Assembly (NCBI GenBank): GCA_013399875.1
Contig: VXAZ01018004.1
Span: 376,072-440,071, forward strand
Direction of reading: 5' to 3'
DNA from: Gymnorhina tibicen
Lineage: Eukaryota; Chordata; Aves; Passeriformes; Artamidae
Length of the DNA stretch: 64,000 nucleotides
Shown here: positions 12,331 through 24,020 of the stretch, piece by piece
Layout of the letters: each line of letters begins with the position of its first letter
Position numbering within the stretch: position 1 is the first letter of the stretch
Notes under the pieces: generated by a model
Told to the model about the DNA's origin: nothing
Database searches by the model: none
What the model saw: the letters and a program-made list of their open reading frames with translations, nothing else
Program-made: the position numbers and the translations under genes

Positions 12331-15300
12331 AGTTTGCCAGCAATTACTTCACTAGTGAGGGACATGTGTGGTACTGACTGCTACATCTATTTGGTCAAAT
12401 TTTCTGGTTTTTCACTTTAGATAAAATGTGGTTACATCAACTAGTTGGTATTTGTGCATGAAGAAAAAATTAGTTCATTAAAGAGTATTTAACTCTTAGT
12501 TTATTTTCCCCTAGATTTCCGGGTTTATGTGTGGAGTAGTGTTTTATTAGCTACCTGTTTAAATTCAGGCCTTGTTTCTGTGAGCCTGGTAAAAAATCAC
12601 AATCATTTACATTTGTACAAAATATTTAAAGAACTAATAATGGTCAAGCGCAAGAACCCAAATCGTTGATAGAATTTGGATCATCTTTACAGATTATAAA
12701 AAATGCATGTGAAACTCTGTTTCAGGGTGTTTGTCATATTTTTTAGGCAAGAATTCACATGCTTAGGAAGACCAAAAAGGGAACTTAGAGGAAGGATTTC
12801 TCTAATCATTGAACAAGAGGTCTGTCTCTAGACAGTTTGGAGAGATGAATTCTGGTAGAGTGTATTTTGTCTCACCTTATTGAAGATGCTTACAGCAGAT
12901 AAGAGGAAACATTAAGACAACTTAATTGTGTCTTTGACTGCAAGTGAATTCAGACCGATTCACTTGGAAGTACACATCTGTATATTAAACATCTAATACT
13001 ATGTGAAATGAATCCTACTTTAAAGGCTCAGAGGAAGGCCTGGAAAGGAAAAATTCCCATCATCTGAACATTTCAAACCTTCACTGAAGACGCAATGCAG
13101 AAGTTCACCACAGCTCTAGTTCAGGTACTGGATAGAAACCAGTAAAGTGAGAAAAAGTTTCTATATTTGTTGTTGTCACTTTATATACTTACTCAAATTT
13201 TTATATACATATACACACACAAATATATAGAACATGATACATATATTTTGTATATATATATATAAAGTAATGAGAACATTAAGTTGCCAGCATTTTTCAA
13301 ATCATTTATTAAATAAAAATTCAGAAAACTCTATACATTTTTGTCATTGAAGAATTTTATAGACTAGTATTTCCAGGTATTATGTCATCAGGACCAACAG
13401 TACTTCATGATAATAAGCAACTCTCTGATTTATTTTTACTTATACTCTGCTGATATTTATCCAGTAATATTAAAAATACTGACTATATGGAGTGTGAACG
13501 AACACTGGAAAAAGAAAGAATATCAGCTTAAAATAAATCCAGGTAAAAATATTTGCAGAAAACATTTGTAAAATAAATGTATACAAGAGACTCATATGTG
13601 GGGAAAATACAAAATGGCTTAAGGAGATATGTCATAAAGCTTTTAATGCTAAACTTTGTTACAATTCATCTATGATAGGCTTTACATAGCCAAGTGTATA
13701 CATATAGGAAAAGATCACCAAAAAATTTAACCAACATACAGCAAGAAAAAAAGATCACACTTGAGCTGTCCCACAAAATCTCAAAATAATAGAAAATAAT
13801 TTGTAAATTAAACAACATTAAGCTTTCTAAAATTATTTGCATTAAATTTAGTATTACAATACACTAAATCTATTACAGAAGGTTAGTAGAATGTTTTGGA
13901 TGCTTTAAGACAATTGGATACTTTAGCTGACAATAAAACAAGAAGAGATGTATTCAACTATTCATTTGTGTGAGCAATTACACTCAGATACGAAAAGCAT
14001 CTTCCTTGCAAAGTTGGAAGAAGATCTCATTTTGAAACTCAAATGTATTTGGAATTCCCCCAGCAATGCAGCACACAGGAGTTATGAGAAGAATTGATAA
14101 GTTTGTTCAGATATTTACTGTTTGGCTGGCCTAGAAGAGGCATATAGTCAATGAAAAAAGCAGAGACAAGTAATTTGTGTCATGGACTTCAACTGAAAGT
14201 AATAAAATATTTACATATGTACAGCTTGGTCAAAATTTTATAGATATGCTGTTATAAGCACACAGACAAAATATATTTGTTTCTGAAGTGAAGCTGAGCA
14301 GGATAAGGAAGCCATTGCATAGCTTTTCTTATGGGATTTTGATATGGTAGGCAGTTTTGAAAGAGTACAACTCAATTCACAAGACTGTGAAGAATGATAA
14401 AAACAGCTAGTATTGGCTGCAGGCCAAAGCAATTAGCTAATATTGATAATTAGAAAACTAAGCAATTAGTTAAGAATATTACTATGAGCTTTGCAGGGTT
14501 GTTTCTGCTGGAAACAGAAACTCATGCCAAAAGAGCTACATATTCCTTGGATGCAATTCAGTTCATTCACAGGGAATGTCTATACTGCCTTGTTTCTAGC
14601 CAATAGATTTCATTCATAAATGTTTATTCTTCATGGCTAACTAAGCAGCCCTGACATTTGTGTTGGTGCCATGGAAGAGAAAAATTGGGATTTTGATTGT
14701 CTTATGTGATGACTAATTCATTACTCTGAGCATATTTGAATGTGAATAAATAGAGAAGCATTAGCCTGTTTTGGGGGTTATATCAATCTGGCAAAACCTC
14801 CAAGTTTGCAAATCTCTTCCCCATCCCAAAATACTCTGCCCCATGGTATGTCAAGTAGATTTTATTTATCCTGTAGTAGCTGAAAAATGCTGAAGAACTA
14901 GTAAATAGTGTACAATTTTCATTGGAGAACATGCTTCTATTAACTTTTCTGCAGAAAATTTCCCTTCACTTTGTCATGACTTAATGTCTTTCAGCTTGAC
15001 AGATGTTTGAGTAAAAGCTTTCTTTAATTTGTTCCTTTATATAGATCCACTTATTCCAGCTCCTTCTAAATCCTCAAATAACACCCTGCATCTTCCTGTC
15101 TTTGTTTTATGGAAGTGTAAAGTGGAAGAACTGTCAAACAGCTTAAGCTCATCTAAAATTGTGAAACTCATACCTAGGATGAAAAATCAAAAGAGGTCAT
15201 TATGAAAATTAGTACCAAAAGTGTAATATGATGCCAAATGTTCTGAAGTGAACTGTAGACTTCATAGTAACAATACAACTATTAAAAGCAATAAAGAGAT

Positions 15301-15603
15301 CTAAATAGAAGTCAGTTATTAAACAAAAACAGATTAACTGTTGGAGAGTAGCAGTTTAGCTAACAGATGGTTAAAAGCCGTCTTTTGTGTTTAACTTACA
15401 TTTAAATTCTGGATCAGTCATGCAGAACAACATCATAAAACAAAAAACTGGATAAAACAACAGCTAAGAAATGCTGAAGAGAATATCTTTAATGCTTTGC
15501 AGAAAGGTACATTGTTAGATAATATCAATCAAAAAGTAAAGAAATTGAAAAGAACAGTCTTAATCACAATTGAAGAAAAAAAAAAAAAGAGACAAAATAA
15601 TTT
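12331..15603. other. AT-rich non-coding sequence
   Basis: No gene is recognised. It includes the TA/CA-rich simple stretch at 13201-13265. Nothing else can be supported. Confidence 0.55.
13201..13265. repeat. TA/CA-rich simple sequence
   Basis: Alternating purine-pyrimidine sequence, with a short CA run near 13212-13221 and an uninterrupted TATATATATATATA run at 13250-13264. Confidence 0.8.
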
Positions 15604-16020
15604 TCATAGGTGTTCCTCTGTAAATTCCTCCAACATGGAACCTTCCCATGGGCTGGAGGCATGGGTCCCTTCCACGGGCTGCAGTCCTTCAGGAATGAAC
15701 TGCTCCAGCGCGTGTGCTCCACAGGGCCACAAGTCCTGCCAGGAACCTGCTTCCCATGGGGTCACAGCTTCCTTTGAGCATCCACCAGCTCCAGCAGGTG
15801 TCCTAGAGCTCCAGGGTTGTCTCTCAGTCCTCTCTTCAGGATGCTGTTGTGGAACATTTTTATCCTTTCTTAAATAAGTTATCCCTGAGGTGCTGCCACC
15901 ATCACTGATGTGCTCGGCCTTGCAGCAGGTGCATCTTGGATCCACCTGGAATTGGTTCTGTTGAACACAGGGAAAGCTTCTCAAAGAAGCCACTCCTATA
16001 GCCCTCCTCTCTTGCCCTCT
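15604..16020 (-). mobile_element. LTR fragment with tandem 'CTGGAGCAG' modules, 3' part missing
   Basis: Read on the minus strand this matches the 5' two thirds of the long LTR type also present at 59.8-60.7 kb. Shared landmarks on the plus strand include 'CTTCCACGGGCTGCAGTCC', 'GGGGTCACAGCTTCC', 'TAAGTTATCCCTGAGGTGC', 'GCTCGGCCTTG' and 'AAAGCTTCTCAAAGAAGCC'. The U5 end expected at the lower coordinate is absent. Reading frames of 126 and 141 codons within it come from the GC-rich modules and are not genes. The left edge lies just after an A-rich run. Confidence 0.85.
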
Positions 16021-16044
16021 CCTCTGCACTTCCCCAAATAGGAC

Positions 16045-16100
16045 ATGAGTAACACAGAACTAAAAGGGACTTCAGGAGGTCACTAGTGCAAGTTATGCCT
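16045..16100 (-). mobile_element. Short CR1 3' tail fragment
   Basis: The stretch 'AAAGGGACTTCAGGAGGTCA' resembles the reverse complement of the last part of CR1. It sits directly beside the LTR fragment. It is short and diverged, so confidence is moderate. Confidence 0.55.
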
Positions 16101-16915
16101 CTAGGCATTTAACAAAAATATCTATGTGATTTTTAACAGATACTCAGGATGGAATTTATGAAGACCCATGTAAGATTTCACAACTTTCCAGGCAACTCCA
16201 TTACTTCCCTAATCTTGAAAGTACTAAAAGGTTCTCTGATATCTAAATTAAAACTTATTTAATGCAATTAAAGCAGATTAGTGTTTGTTCTGTCTTCCAC
16301 AGTTTCATTGAACAGACAGATATTCCCTCCTTAAAAATCCTTCTATTAGTTTGAAATTTTTTTTACATATCTCTTCTGAATTTTCCTCCCTTTAAAAGTA
16401 AATAGCTCAATTGTTTAAAATATTTATTTCATATTATTTTATATTATAAACATCTATACACTAGCATACAAATAAAAGAAAAAGAAAATCTATCTATATA
16501 TGACAGATTATAGCACAAATTATATTGATAAGAGTATTAATCTGCTGACTTGGCTTCTTTTCTATTGAAATTACACACATTTCATGAAATTCGGTCATAG
16601 TGATAACGTGTCTTATACTCAAGGATTTATCTAATGTTGAAGGTGCATCAAATAAAGTTTGAGGCCTATGAATGGGGGAGGGCAGACAGGAAGAAGAAAA
16701 TAGCAAATAAATTGGTTTGTGTTACCTGGGTATGACAACCTGTCTCAAGGAGACGAGTAATTAAGTAAAGCAAGAGCTGAAGAGGCAAAAACTGCTATCA
16801 TGTAGTGGCTTATCCAGTGAGAGAAGTCTTATGCCTTTTAATTGGCTAGGTCAGTGAAGGTCTTTTAATTGGCAAGGTCTCAGTAAAGCAAGCAGTGCAC
16901 ACAAGGAGACAGGGA
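16101..16915. other. AT-rich non-coding sequence
   Basis: No gene is recognised. It contains the short imperfect duplication at 16834-16887. Confidence 0.5.
16834..16887. repeat. Imperfect tandem duplication of a 27-bp unit
   Basis: Two copies of a CTTTTAATTGGCNAGGTC-cored unit, the second with 'CAAGGTCT' for 'CTAGGTC' and one inserted base. A local duplication. Confidence 0.75.
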
Positions 16916-17165
16916 ATAGAATCATACAATCATTTAGGTAGGAAAAGGCCTTTAAAAATCAATACATCCAACTGTAAACTCAGCTCTGGCAAATCCACCA
17001 CTAAACCATTTTCCTACATCTCCATGTCTTTTAAATACATTCAGGGATGGTGACTCAACCACTTTTCTGGGAAGCTTGTTCAAATGCTTGACAATAGCCT
17101 TGGTAAAGAAACTTTTCCTAATACAAGCCATTGTCCACATATAGAAGTGCATGAATTCCTTTGGC
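16916..17165 (-). mobile_element. CR1 LINE 3' end
   Basis: The plus strand starts with AATAGAATCATACAATCATT, the reverse complement of a CR1 terminus with its octamer repeats. It continues with 'GGATGGTGACTCAACCACTT' (17045-17064) and 'AAACTTTTCCTAATA', both CR1 3' landmarks. On the minus strand a 66-codon frame still gives recognisable CR1-type peptide with the pattern FTKAIVKHLNKLP. It is 5'-truncated and decayed. The upper boundary is approximate because similarity fades after about 17165. Confidence 0.9.
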
Positions 17166-19555
17166 CTCCTTTTGCTGGTGTCTCTTTTGGTCTTTTTAGT
17201 TCTACAAATAAATGTTATGTCACCTCTTAAATTTAAAGGGAGCCTATCTATGTATGTCTAAGATTCCTTAGGCTGTGAAAACTGCTCTTTGATGATTTTC
17301 ATCCTGAATAGAAGCTGAGGTTTTAGTAAACAAGGACTGAAATTCCCGATTTTATTTCTGTGACAAAGAATCTAGTGAAGAACTGTAATTTTGACAGTGG
17401 CTAATGCTTCTGAAGTTAAAAAAGATATTTGAAAAGTTACAGGGCACAAAAAGGAAAGAAATGCAGGAAGGAAGGCATGAAAATTATGCTACGAGATTTA
17501 TTTTTTAAAAAATCATGGGAAAAAAAAAGAGAAAGAAATTTAAAAATTGAAATGAGACTTTGATTTAAAAAACCACACAGTATTTAGAAGACAAAAATAG
17601 ATTCACTTTTGCAGCAAGAAAAATTGACATGAATTGCAGAGGGTTTTTATCAATGTAAGTAGTGCTTTTTGTGATTCTCCTTCACATGTCCTGACTATTC
17701 TGAGCCCTAACTTACTTCTGCCTGTACTCAATTCCTTGGGAGTAACGAACTCCAGCAATCAGCTCCCTTTGTCTCCCACTTCTTTTTCTGCTTTCCTGAA
17801 TGCTGTACTATATCTTCTTGACTGAGTAGCTTCCTTTTCTTTTCTGTTGGAGAATGAGATATAAAAGGAGTTTTGCTGACTACAAATAGGAACCAGCAAT
17901 CTGTCAACTTCTTCACTGCTGCTCAAGGCAACAATGAAGGTTACAGGATCTTTAAAAACAAACTTTCTGATTTTTTGTCCAAGTGATGGAATTAGCATGC
18001 AGACAAGGAGGCCAGGAAAGACACACAAGTTACTCCTCCTGCAGCACAGGTTTTACATGTTCATCTATTTTTATGTTAGAGCAGCTGTGTGAACCTACTC
18101 AGGTTCTCATATCTTGACAATAATTTTAAGCATTAGACAAGTTAAAATACTGGCATGTGGCAGAACAGAAATTGTGGGGATCTTCAGAAGAAATTTTCTG
18201 TGGAATATATTGGATTAGAATGTGGGAAAGTATCTGTAAGGCCGTCACTCTGTATAAAATGTTCAGTGTTCATTACCATGACCTGGTGACAAAGATGAGT
18301 TATATAGCTCATCTTTGAGAAGAGGGGAAAGAAAGGTTGCATCTCTACATTTAATCTGAGAAGCTGGTAGGATTTTATATTCACTGTCACCTGAGTTTCC
18401 AGTGGTTTCTGGTCAAAGTTTAGGAAAGTTATGCTCCACATATTTACGCTCACTTTGAGGGAGAACATCTATGACATTGAGACAATACTGTGTTTTTTAC
18501 ACTGACCTAGCTCATATATGGACAAGGCAGTCCCTGTATTAAAACTAAATTTGCTGGTGCAATTTCTTTTACCAGACTTTTGGGTTTAAGTCTATTGAGC
18601 TCTTGAGCTTACTGTGAGGTTCACTTATTTAACCACTTCTTCAATTAGTAATATATTAACATGATGATAGATTCTGTGGCTTGTGAAATCAATTTGCTTG
18701 ATTTTGCTTTGGGCAGAGATCAATACTGTACTGTAATGGTATATGGATTCTCAAGAAAACAAAAAAACTAAAAAAAAATTTAGTCAATACTGTTAACTGT
18801 TATTCTCATATATTAAAATTTATGTGCACAGAAAATCAAACAGGATTTTAAAATGGATGGTTTTATTGAGAAAAAAAAGTGTTATTCTTTTTGATGGTGC
18901 ATATAATTCTCATTGTGGCAGGATTCCAGAGAGACCATATCTACTGAAATATGAAATGCAATTGTTCTGAAAATATTAGCTGATGAGAAACTATAATTTT
19001 CAAAATTTTAAGAGATGATCCAGTGGTCATCAATGAAAGAGAAAACATAGAAAAAAATTTTTTATCTTCTTAAGCGATTAGGGATTTACTTCTCATGAAT
19101 TCAAACAATATTATTAAAAAATGCTTAACTGGACTAACCATTTCAAAGTAAAATAAATACAACTTCAGGGTGTTTTTAATGTTCACTGCCTTAAAAAATT
19201 CAACCTATCATTTCTCAAGAGTGTGTAATATGAAATATGGAATGCTTCTCCTATAATGAAAGAGTAGCAAAATAAAATACACAAGAAAGGATGAAAATAA
19301 TAGCTCTTTTTTTTTTTTTTAAGAATTAAAAACTTCCCATAAAAACCACTGAAAGTAACCAAAAAATACCTTTTAGCTGGTTTTTTTTCAGTCTATATCC
19401 ATAAAATTATGAAGCACAGAACTTCTGTTTGGGTACTCTACTAAAAAAGAAAATTAATTAGGAGAATAAATAATAATTTATGACTAAATATCTCTGTATA
19501 TAAGTAACCTGGTTTATTCAGTGATCCAGAGAACAAATCAGTGATCAGGAAAATG
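17166..19555. other. AT-rich non-coding sequence
   Basis: No gene or known repeat is recognised. Frames at 17634-18028 and 18184-18468 are short and lack domains. Confidence 0.55.
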
Positions 19556-19666
19556 CTATTGGAGTTGACAATATGGCTTTTGGCACATCAAATACTTTAA
19601 AATAAAGTGGNCTATTGGAGTTGACAATATGGCTTGTGGCATATCAAATCCTTTAAAATGAGCTGG
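19556..19666. repeat. 55-bp direct duplication on either side of a single N
   Basis: A 55-bp unit beginning CTATTGGAGTTGACAATATG runs at 19556-19610. It is followed by one undetermined base (19611) and a second copy at 19612-19666, with about five differences. It could be a true tandem duplication, or two diverged alleles or reads joined during assembly. Confidence 0.9.
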
Positions 19667-20829
19667 AACTTAGAAAAACTTTATGCATTTTCCCTATATG
19701 AATACAGATTTGGTCTACAGAGATTGTAAGCTGTGGCATTACATCTTTAAAATAGATCTTATCAAAGGTGAAGATGAAGAAAGCAGCATTATTTTCAAGA
19801 ATGTTCTATGCTTTAAGCAATCGTATGTAATGCTGTAATATAAATAAACAATAGGTACAAGGAAAAGTTGCATCCTGTCTCCTGGTTGCTAACCACTAGT
19901 TGTTAACCACTTGTGGTATTTTACATAGTTTAGAATTATGAAACATTATAATTCTTCTGAATTACTTGTCTGAAAGATGCTTTTCACAAGAGACTGGGAA
20001 AACATAGTCTCAGGGAGAGTTGTTGGCTTTCCTTAGTCCAGAGTTTTTAAAACTTCAGAGTTTGTGAAAACTACAGAATTTGGATCAAATAGTTTTAAAT
20101 TACCACTTTAAGCACCTCATGTTAAATTGCAATATTATTTCACAACTGCAAAAAAAGTATTTTCAGTTAATTGGCCATATGAAGAGTTATTGAACATAAG
20201 TCTGTGTGACTGGTTCTGTCACAAGGCATAAAACTCAACCAGTAATTCCTGTATGTGGCCTAAGAACTGCACCTGAAATAAATGGTGTATTCAGAGGTAC
20301 ACAATTTCACAATTTAATAACTTCAAAAATGGGAGAGAAGGAGGGGGTGGGCTTTACTTCACCATTTGATAAAGTGCTTCATTTATTGAAGTCAATTTTT
20401 GTTAAAATTGTGTGATATATTCCTACTTGTGCTTGCTAACTGGCCTCATATTATCTGACACTCAAAGGTTACAGGCAGCTCTGACTTAATGATTTTGCAT
20501 CACAAAATCCGTAAGTAACGCCAGATATTTTTGCCATGACATCACACAAATGGATCACACTAGCTGGTTAACTATGAAGGTGGTCCATATCTCTTCTTGT
20601 ATGCCCTACAGTAACTATTCTTTTAATGTTTAAAACCAATAATTTTCTTTTACTTTTGCTTTGATATTAAAAATGGATATCTAGATCAATTATCTCATTT
20701 GGATCACAAAAACAGTAACCTATCTCTCTAAAACTCTCAGTTAAATTATTTTTAAATCCATTGAATAGCACTGAATAGCATTTCTCATAATAATATTCAT
20801 TGTTATATTGCTTATTTAGCATCATTTTG
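19667..20829. other. AT-rich non-coding sequence
   Basis: No gene is recognised. The region ends where an LTR begins. Confidence 0.55.
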
Positions 20830-20833
20830 CTTT

Positions 20834-20853
20834 AATCCACCTGCAGGTGGATT
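20834..20853. repeat. Perfect 20-bp palindrome at the LTR edge
   Basis: AATCCACCTG is followed directly by CAGGTGGATT, with no loop. The centre is a PstI-type CTGCAG, flanked by E-box-like CACCTG and CAGGTG. It lies at the truncated 5' edge of the outer LTR. Confidence 0.9.
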
Positions 20854-21150
20854 TTTGACAATGAACCTGGTTGCCACGCCTCAGAGGTGGGTCACAACAC
20901 CAGGCTGGAGCAGTTCAATCCTGAAGGGCAACATCCCATGGAAGGGACCCATGCTGAAGCAGTTTGTGAGGAACTGCAACCCATGGGAAAGACTCACACT
21001 GGAGAAGTTCATGGAAGACAATCTCTCATGGGAAGGGCCCAGCAGGGGAAGAGTGCGAGGAGTTCTCTCCCTGTGGAAGAAGAAGCATCAGAGAAATCAT
21101 GTGATCATAATAGCCATTCCCCATTTTCCTGTGCCACTTGGGCAGAGGAG

Positions 21151-21801
21151 TGTCTTGGGGTGACCTTATGCTGTTGTATCCCCTATCACTGCTCTGTGCC
21201 CAGACATGATTCCTGTCCCTTTCTATGCCTTTAAAACTGGGTGCAAGAGAGAGAAAAAAACTGAGCGCACTTCTCAAAACAGTTTGTGCTTCAAGGACAC
21301 AGAGATTAGCTGCTGCTGCTGATGCTGCGGAGCAGAAGAAGCACTCTTCTTGCTTTTCAGCCAGCTTTTGGGCTCTGTTTCTTCGGAGAGAGATGGAGAG
21401 TTAAGTTTCTTTCCTCTGGGACTTCGGCTTTTCTTTCCCTTCTTCTCTTCTGGACTTGTTCAGAACATCAGAACACCAGAACACACTGGGAAAAGTTCCA
21501 CCTTAGGCCTGGAGCAGGGCCCACGCTGACCCAGCTCCGAGGAGGAGGAGAGAGACCACACCCACAGGACTCTAAAATCTTTCAGGTTTTCTCTCCACAG
21601 CGAGAGATCTTTATTATTTAACATTATTATTATTTTCCTGTGTGTTTGTTAAATAAATAGTTTTTATTTTGTCTTTCAAAACCATCTGAGGAAAATCTTT
21701 TTTTTCCCGGAACCTGGTGGGGAAGGAGTGGCTGTAACCTGCCTTCCTTTGAGGAGACGTGCCTTTTGGACGTTTCCCTGAATTTGGCCCAAACCGGCAC
21801 A
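21151..21801 (+). mobile_element. Nested solo LTR with intact 5-bp target duplication
   Basis: The element begins TGTCTTGGGGTGACC at 21151 and ends CAAACCGGCACA at 21801, 651 bp. It is flanked by AGGAG on both sides (21146-21150 and 21802-21806), a perfect 5-bp target-site duplication. It has LTR signals in order: a TATA-like TTTAAAA near 21230, an AATAAA polyadenylation signal at 21652-21657, and a GT/T-rich region after it. It shows little visible decay, and with the intact duplication this suggests a fairly young insertion. No internal retroviral genes remain, so it is a solo LTR. I recall similar LTRs from songbird genomes, but the family name is uncertain. A 99-codon frame inside it is not a gene. 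Confidence 0.93.
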
Positions 21802-22087
21802 AGGAGATAGAGAATTGGGAATAAAGTTAAGACTGGGAAGGAGGGAGGGGTGGGGGGAAGGTGTTTTTAATGTTTGTTTTACTTCTCATTATTTGATTAG
21901 TAATAAATTAAATTAATTTCCCCAAACTAAGTGTGTTTTGCCTATGACAGTAACTGCTGATTGATGTCTACCTGCCCTTATCTCAATTTATGTGTCTTTC
22001 ATTATATCTCCTCCCTCCTATCCAGTTGACGAGGGAAGCCATAGAGCAGCTTTGGTGGTCATCTGGCATCCAGAAAGGGAAAACACA

Positions 22088-23889
22088 ATCTAAGTTTAGA
22101 ATATTCAGCTCATTAAATGAAAGATAATCACTTTTCTACATGTGTTTCAAACTACACAATGTTTTGTAGCCTACTCAGCTTTGTCTAATAGAGTTACTTC
22201 TGTTAGCTACCATCTGAACAGTCACTTTCTACTCTCTATCATTTAATGAATCTTCTGCATATTCCCTCTTCTTTCTCTTATCTTTCTTTCCCAGTCCTAT
22301 GCCTTGGTAGTTTAACATCTATCTTTCTTCTAACCTGTATTTTTTTCCTTTTTGGTAACAGCAATATGTTCCTTTTTCCTTTTCTTTTCATTATAGTGAC
22401 AAGTTCCTTATCCCTATTAAAAAAAACAAAAACCAAAAAGCAAAAACCAAAAAACCAACCAACCAAGCAAACAAAAAACAAAACAAAACCAAAAACAAAC
22501 AAAAAAAGCTTATGGGATTCTAAAAATTATGCCTCAAATATATCAATAAATACATATTTTTTTACACAAAAAAATGCTGAAGTTCAAATGGTAATTAGAA
22601 AAACTAGCCTAAAGCAGTCAGAATCAATGAAATGAGTTAACAAATCACAGTTTGGACAGTAAAGACACTAAAACACTTAAAACTTACCTCACAACAAATA
22701 GAAAAAGAAATGTTTCAATCAGCTAGGTATCTTAAATCAAGTTCCCTCCCTAATCAAAAGCATTCTGAGTCAGGGACAGCTCACCATGAATAAAAGTTTT
22801 CTGCTTTTCATTCTTTTTTCCATTATTCTCCTTTTCACACCTGGGAGCCTCAGTAGTATTTTAATGTTTAATGATGATGGTTTTTCTCCATTCAATAATT
22901 CCATTTGAATAATGGTCTGCATAATGCTACAACGTGGAGTACGGTAATATTGCTTTATCACCTGAGGCAGTATAGTTTTCTTCTCCAAAGAAAGAAATTT
23001 TCATTGGACAGGCAACATAATAAAGTAAATTCCTGAACTCCTGCAGAGCACTTGTATCTGTTACACTCATGACATTTTAACAGAAAGTGTGTAGATCTAA
23101 TTAGTCAGAAGCAGAAGTGTAATCAATACTGATTTACGAATATTTCCCACATGTAACACTATTTGTTTGGACAGAATAAATTGTTACTTGTATAATTTAA
23201 TCTCTGTGATTTCTTAGTGCTCTTTGTTCATAAAAATAATAACCCTATTTGTTAGAACTGAGAATTTCCAACTGAAGACATCTGAAACACATATTTTTCT
23301 ACTTGTGTATGTACAGATGTCTACAGTTGCTCTGGGGACATGAAACTCCAGGCTCAGGGGTCTTATATAAAGGAATGAAACCGGATCAGCTCCTGACTGA
23401 AGATTGCTTGTGATGTTGTGAAAATTAATGCTAGCTAGTTGCCAGTCATTCATCTGTTCTTTTACAGATTAATTTCTGTGATCTCTAGCCCCAAGCAAGC
23501 CTGAGAGTATTACAAGCATCACAGTCTTGTAGGCTGGCATCCCTTTGAAAGCGAGACATTTTTAAACATTTTAATTGCCTTTCCCTTAACCTTTTAATTT
23601 CTGACATAGCTGCATTGAAACACACCAATCTTTAATCAATATTCCATGTGCTGGTACCTCATAATTTTTATTTTGTCATCTCTTTATTGATACCTTGATT
23701 TACGTTCCTGCTTAAAGTTTGCAAGTTTTCCTTTTATACCATTTTGTGACAGTGCCAGCATGCCCACCAATGTCTAAAAAGCTTTTCTTGAGTTACCACC
23801 ACGAAAGATGGATCATACAGCCAAGCAGAGAAAAAGGGCATCTGTAAGAAGGTCAGAAGATGACTGGTTTTGCTCACACGAGAGTTCTA
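22088..23889. other. AT-rich non-coding sequence
   Basis: No gene is recognised. It includes the A/C low-complexity run at 22420-22508, which generates the spurious 129-codon (plus) and 74-codon (minus) frames. Confidence 0.55.
22420..22508 (+). repeat. A-rich (CAAAA)-like low-complexity run
   Basis: About 90 bases of A with interspersed C, including CCAACCAACCAAGC and CAAAACAAAACC. Simple sequence. Confidence 0.9.
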
Positions 23890-24020
23890 GAGGAACTGTT
23901 ATACACTTTTCGCAAATAGGACGTGATAGGATGAGGGGAAATGGGCTCAAGTTGCACCAGAGAAGGTTAAGATTGGAAAATAAAGTTATCTTAAAAACCG
24001 TTGCCAAATGCTCATTAAAA
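23890..24020 (+). mobile_element. CR1 LINE 3'-region fragment
   Basis: GTGATAGGATGAGGGGAAAT (23922-23941), 'GGGCTCAAGTTGCACCAGAG' and 'AGGTTAAGATTGGAAA' follow in the order of the CR1 3' region. It is in sense orientation and truncated at both ends, with no terminal octamers. The 99-codon frames across it on either strand reflect this relic and are not a gene. Confidence 0.82.

Larger units (their letters stand above)
20830..22087 (+). mobile_element. Long LTR with tandem modules, 5'-truncated, interrupted by a second LTR
   Basis: The outer element occupies 20830-21150 and 21802-22087. The first part has repeated modules with 'CATGGAAGGGACCCATGCTG', 'AGGAACTGCAACCCATGGGA' and similar units. 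The second part has the G-rich run GGGAGGGGTGGGGGG (21843-21857), 'TAATAAATTAAATTAATTT' (21900-21918) and a U5 ending 'CATCTGGCATCCAG...ACACA' at 22087. It is the same LTR type as 59.8-60.7 kb, but its 5' U3 portion is missing. It was split by insertion of the LTR at 21151-21801. No retroviral coding sequence adjoins it. Confidence 0.88.

Noticed and set aside
15604..16029. 141-codon minus-strand and 126-codon plus-strand frames
   Set aside because: Both lie within an LTR fragment; the peptides are translations of its GC-rich modules.
22246..22635. 129-codon plus-strand frame with KTKKQKPKNQ-type repeats
   Set aside because: Its second half is the A/C low-complexity run; the first half has no domain.
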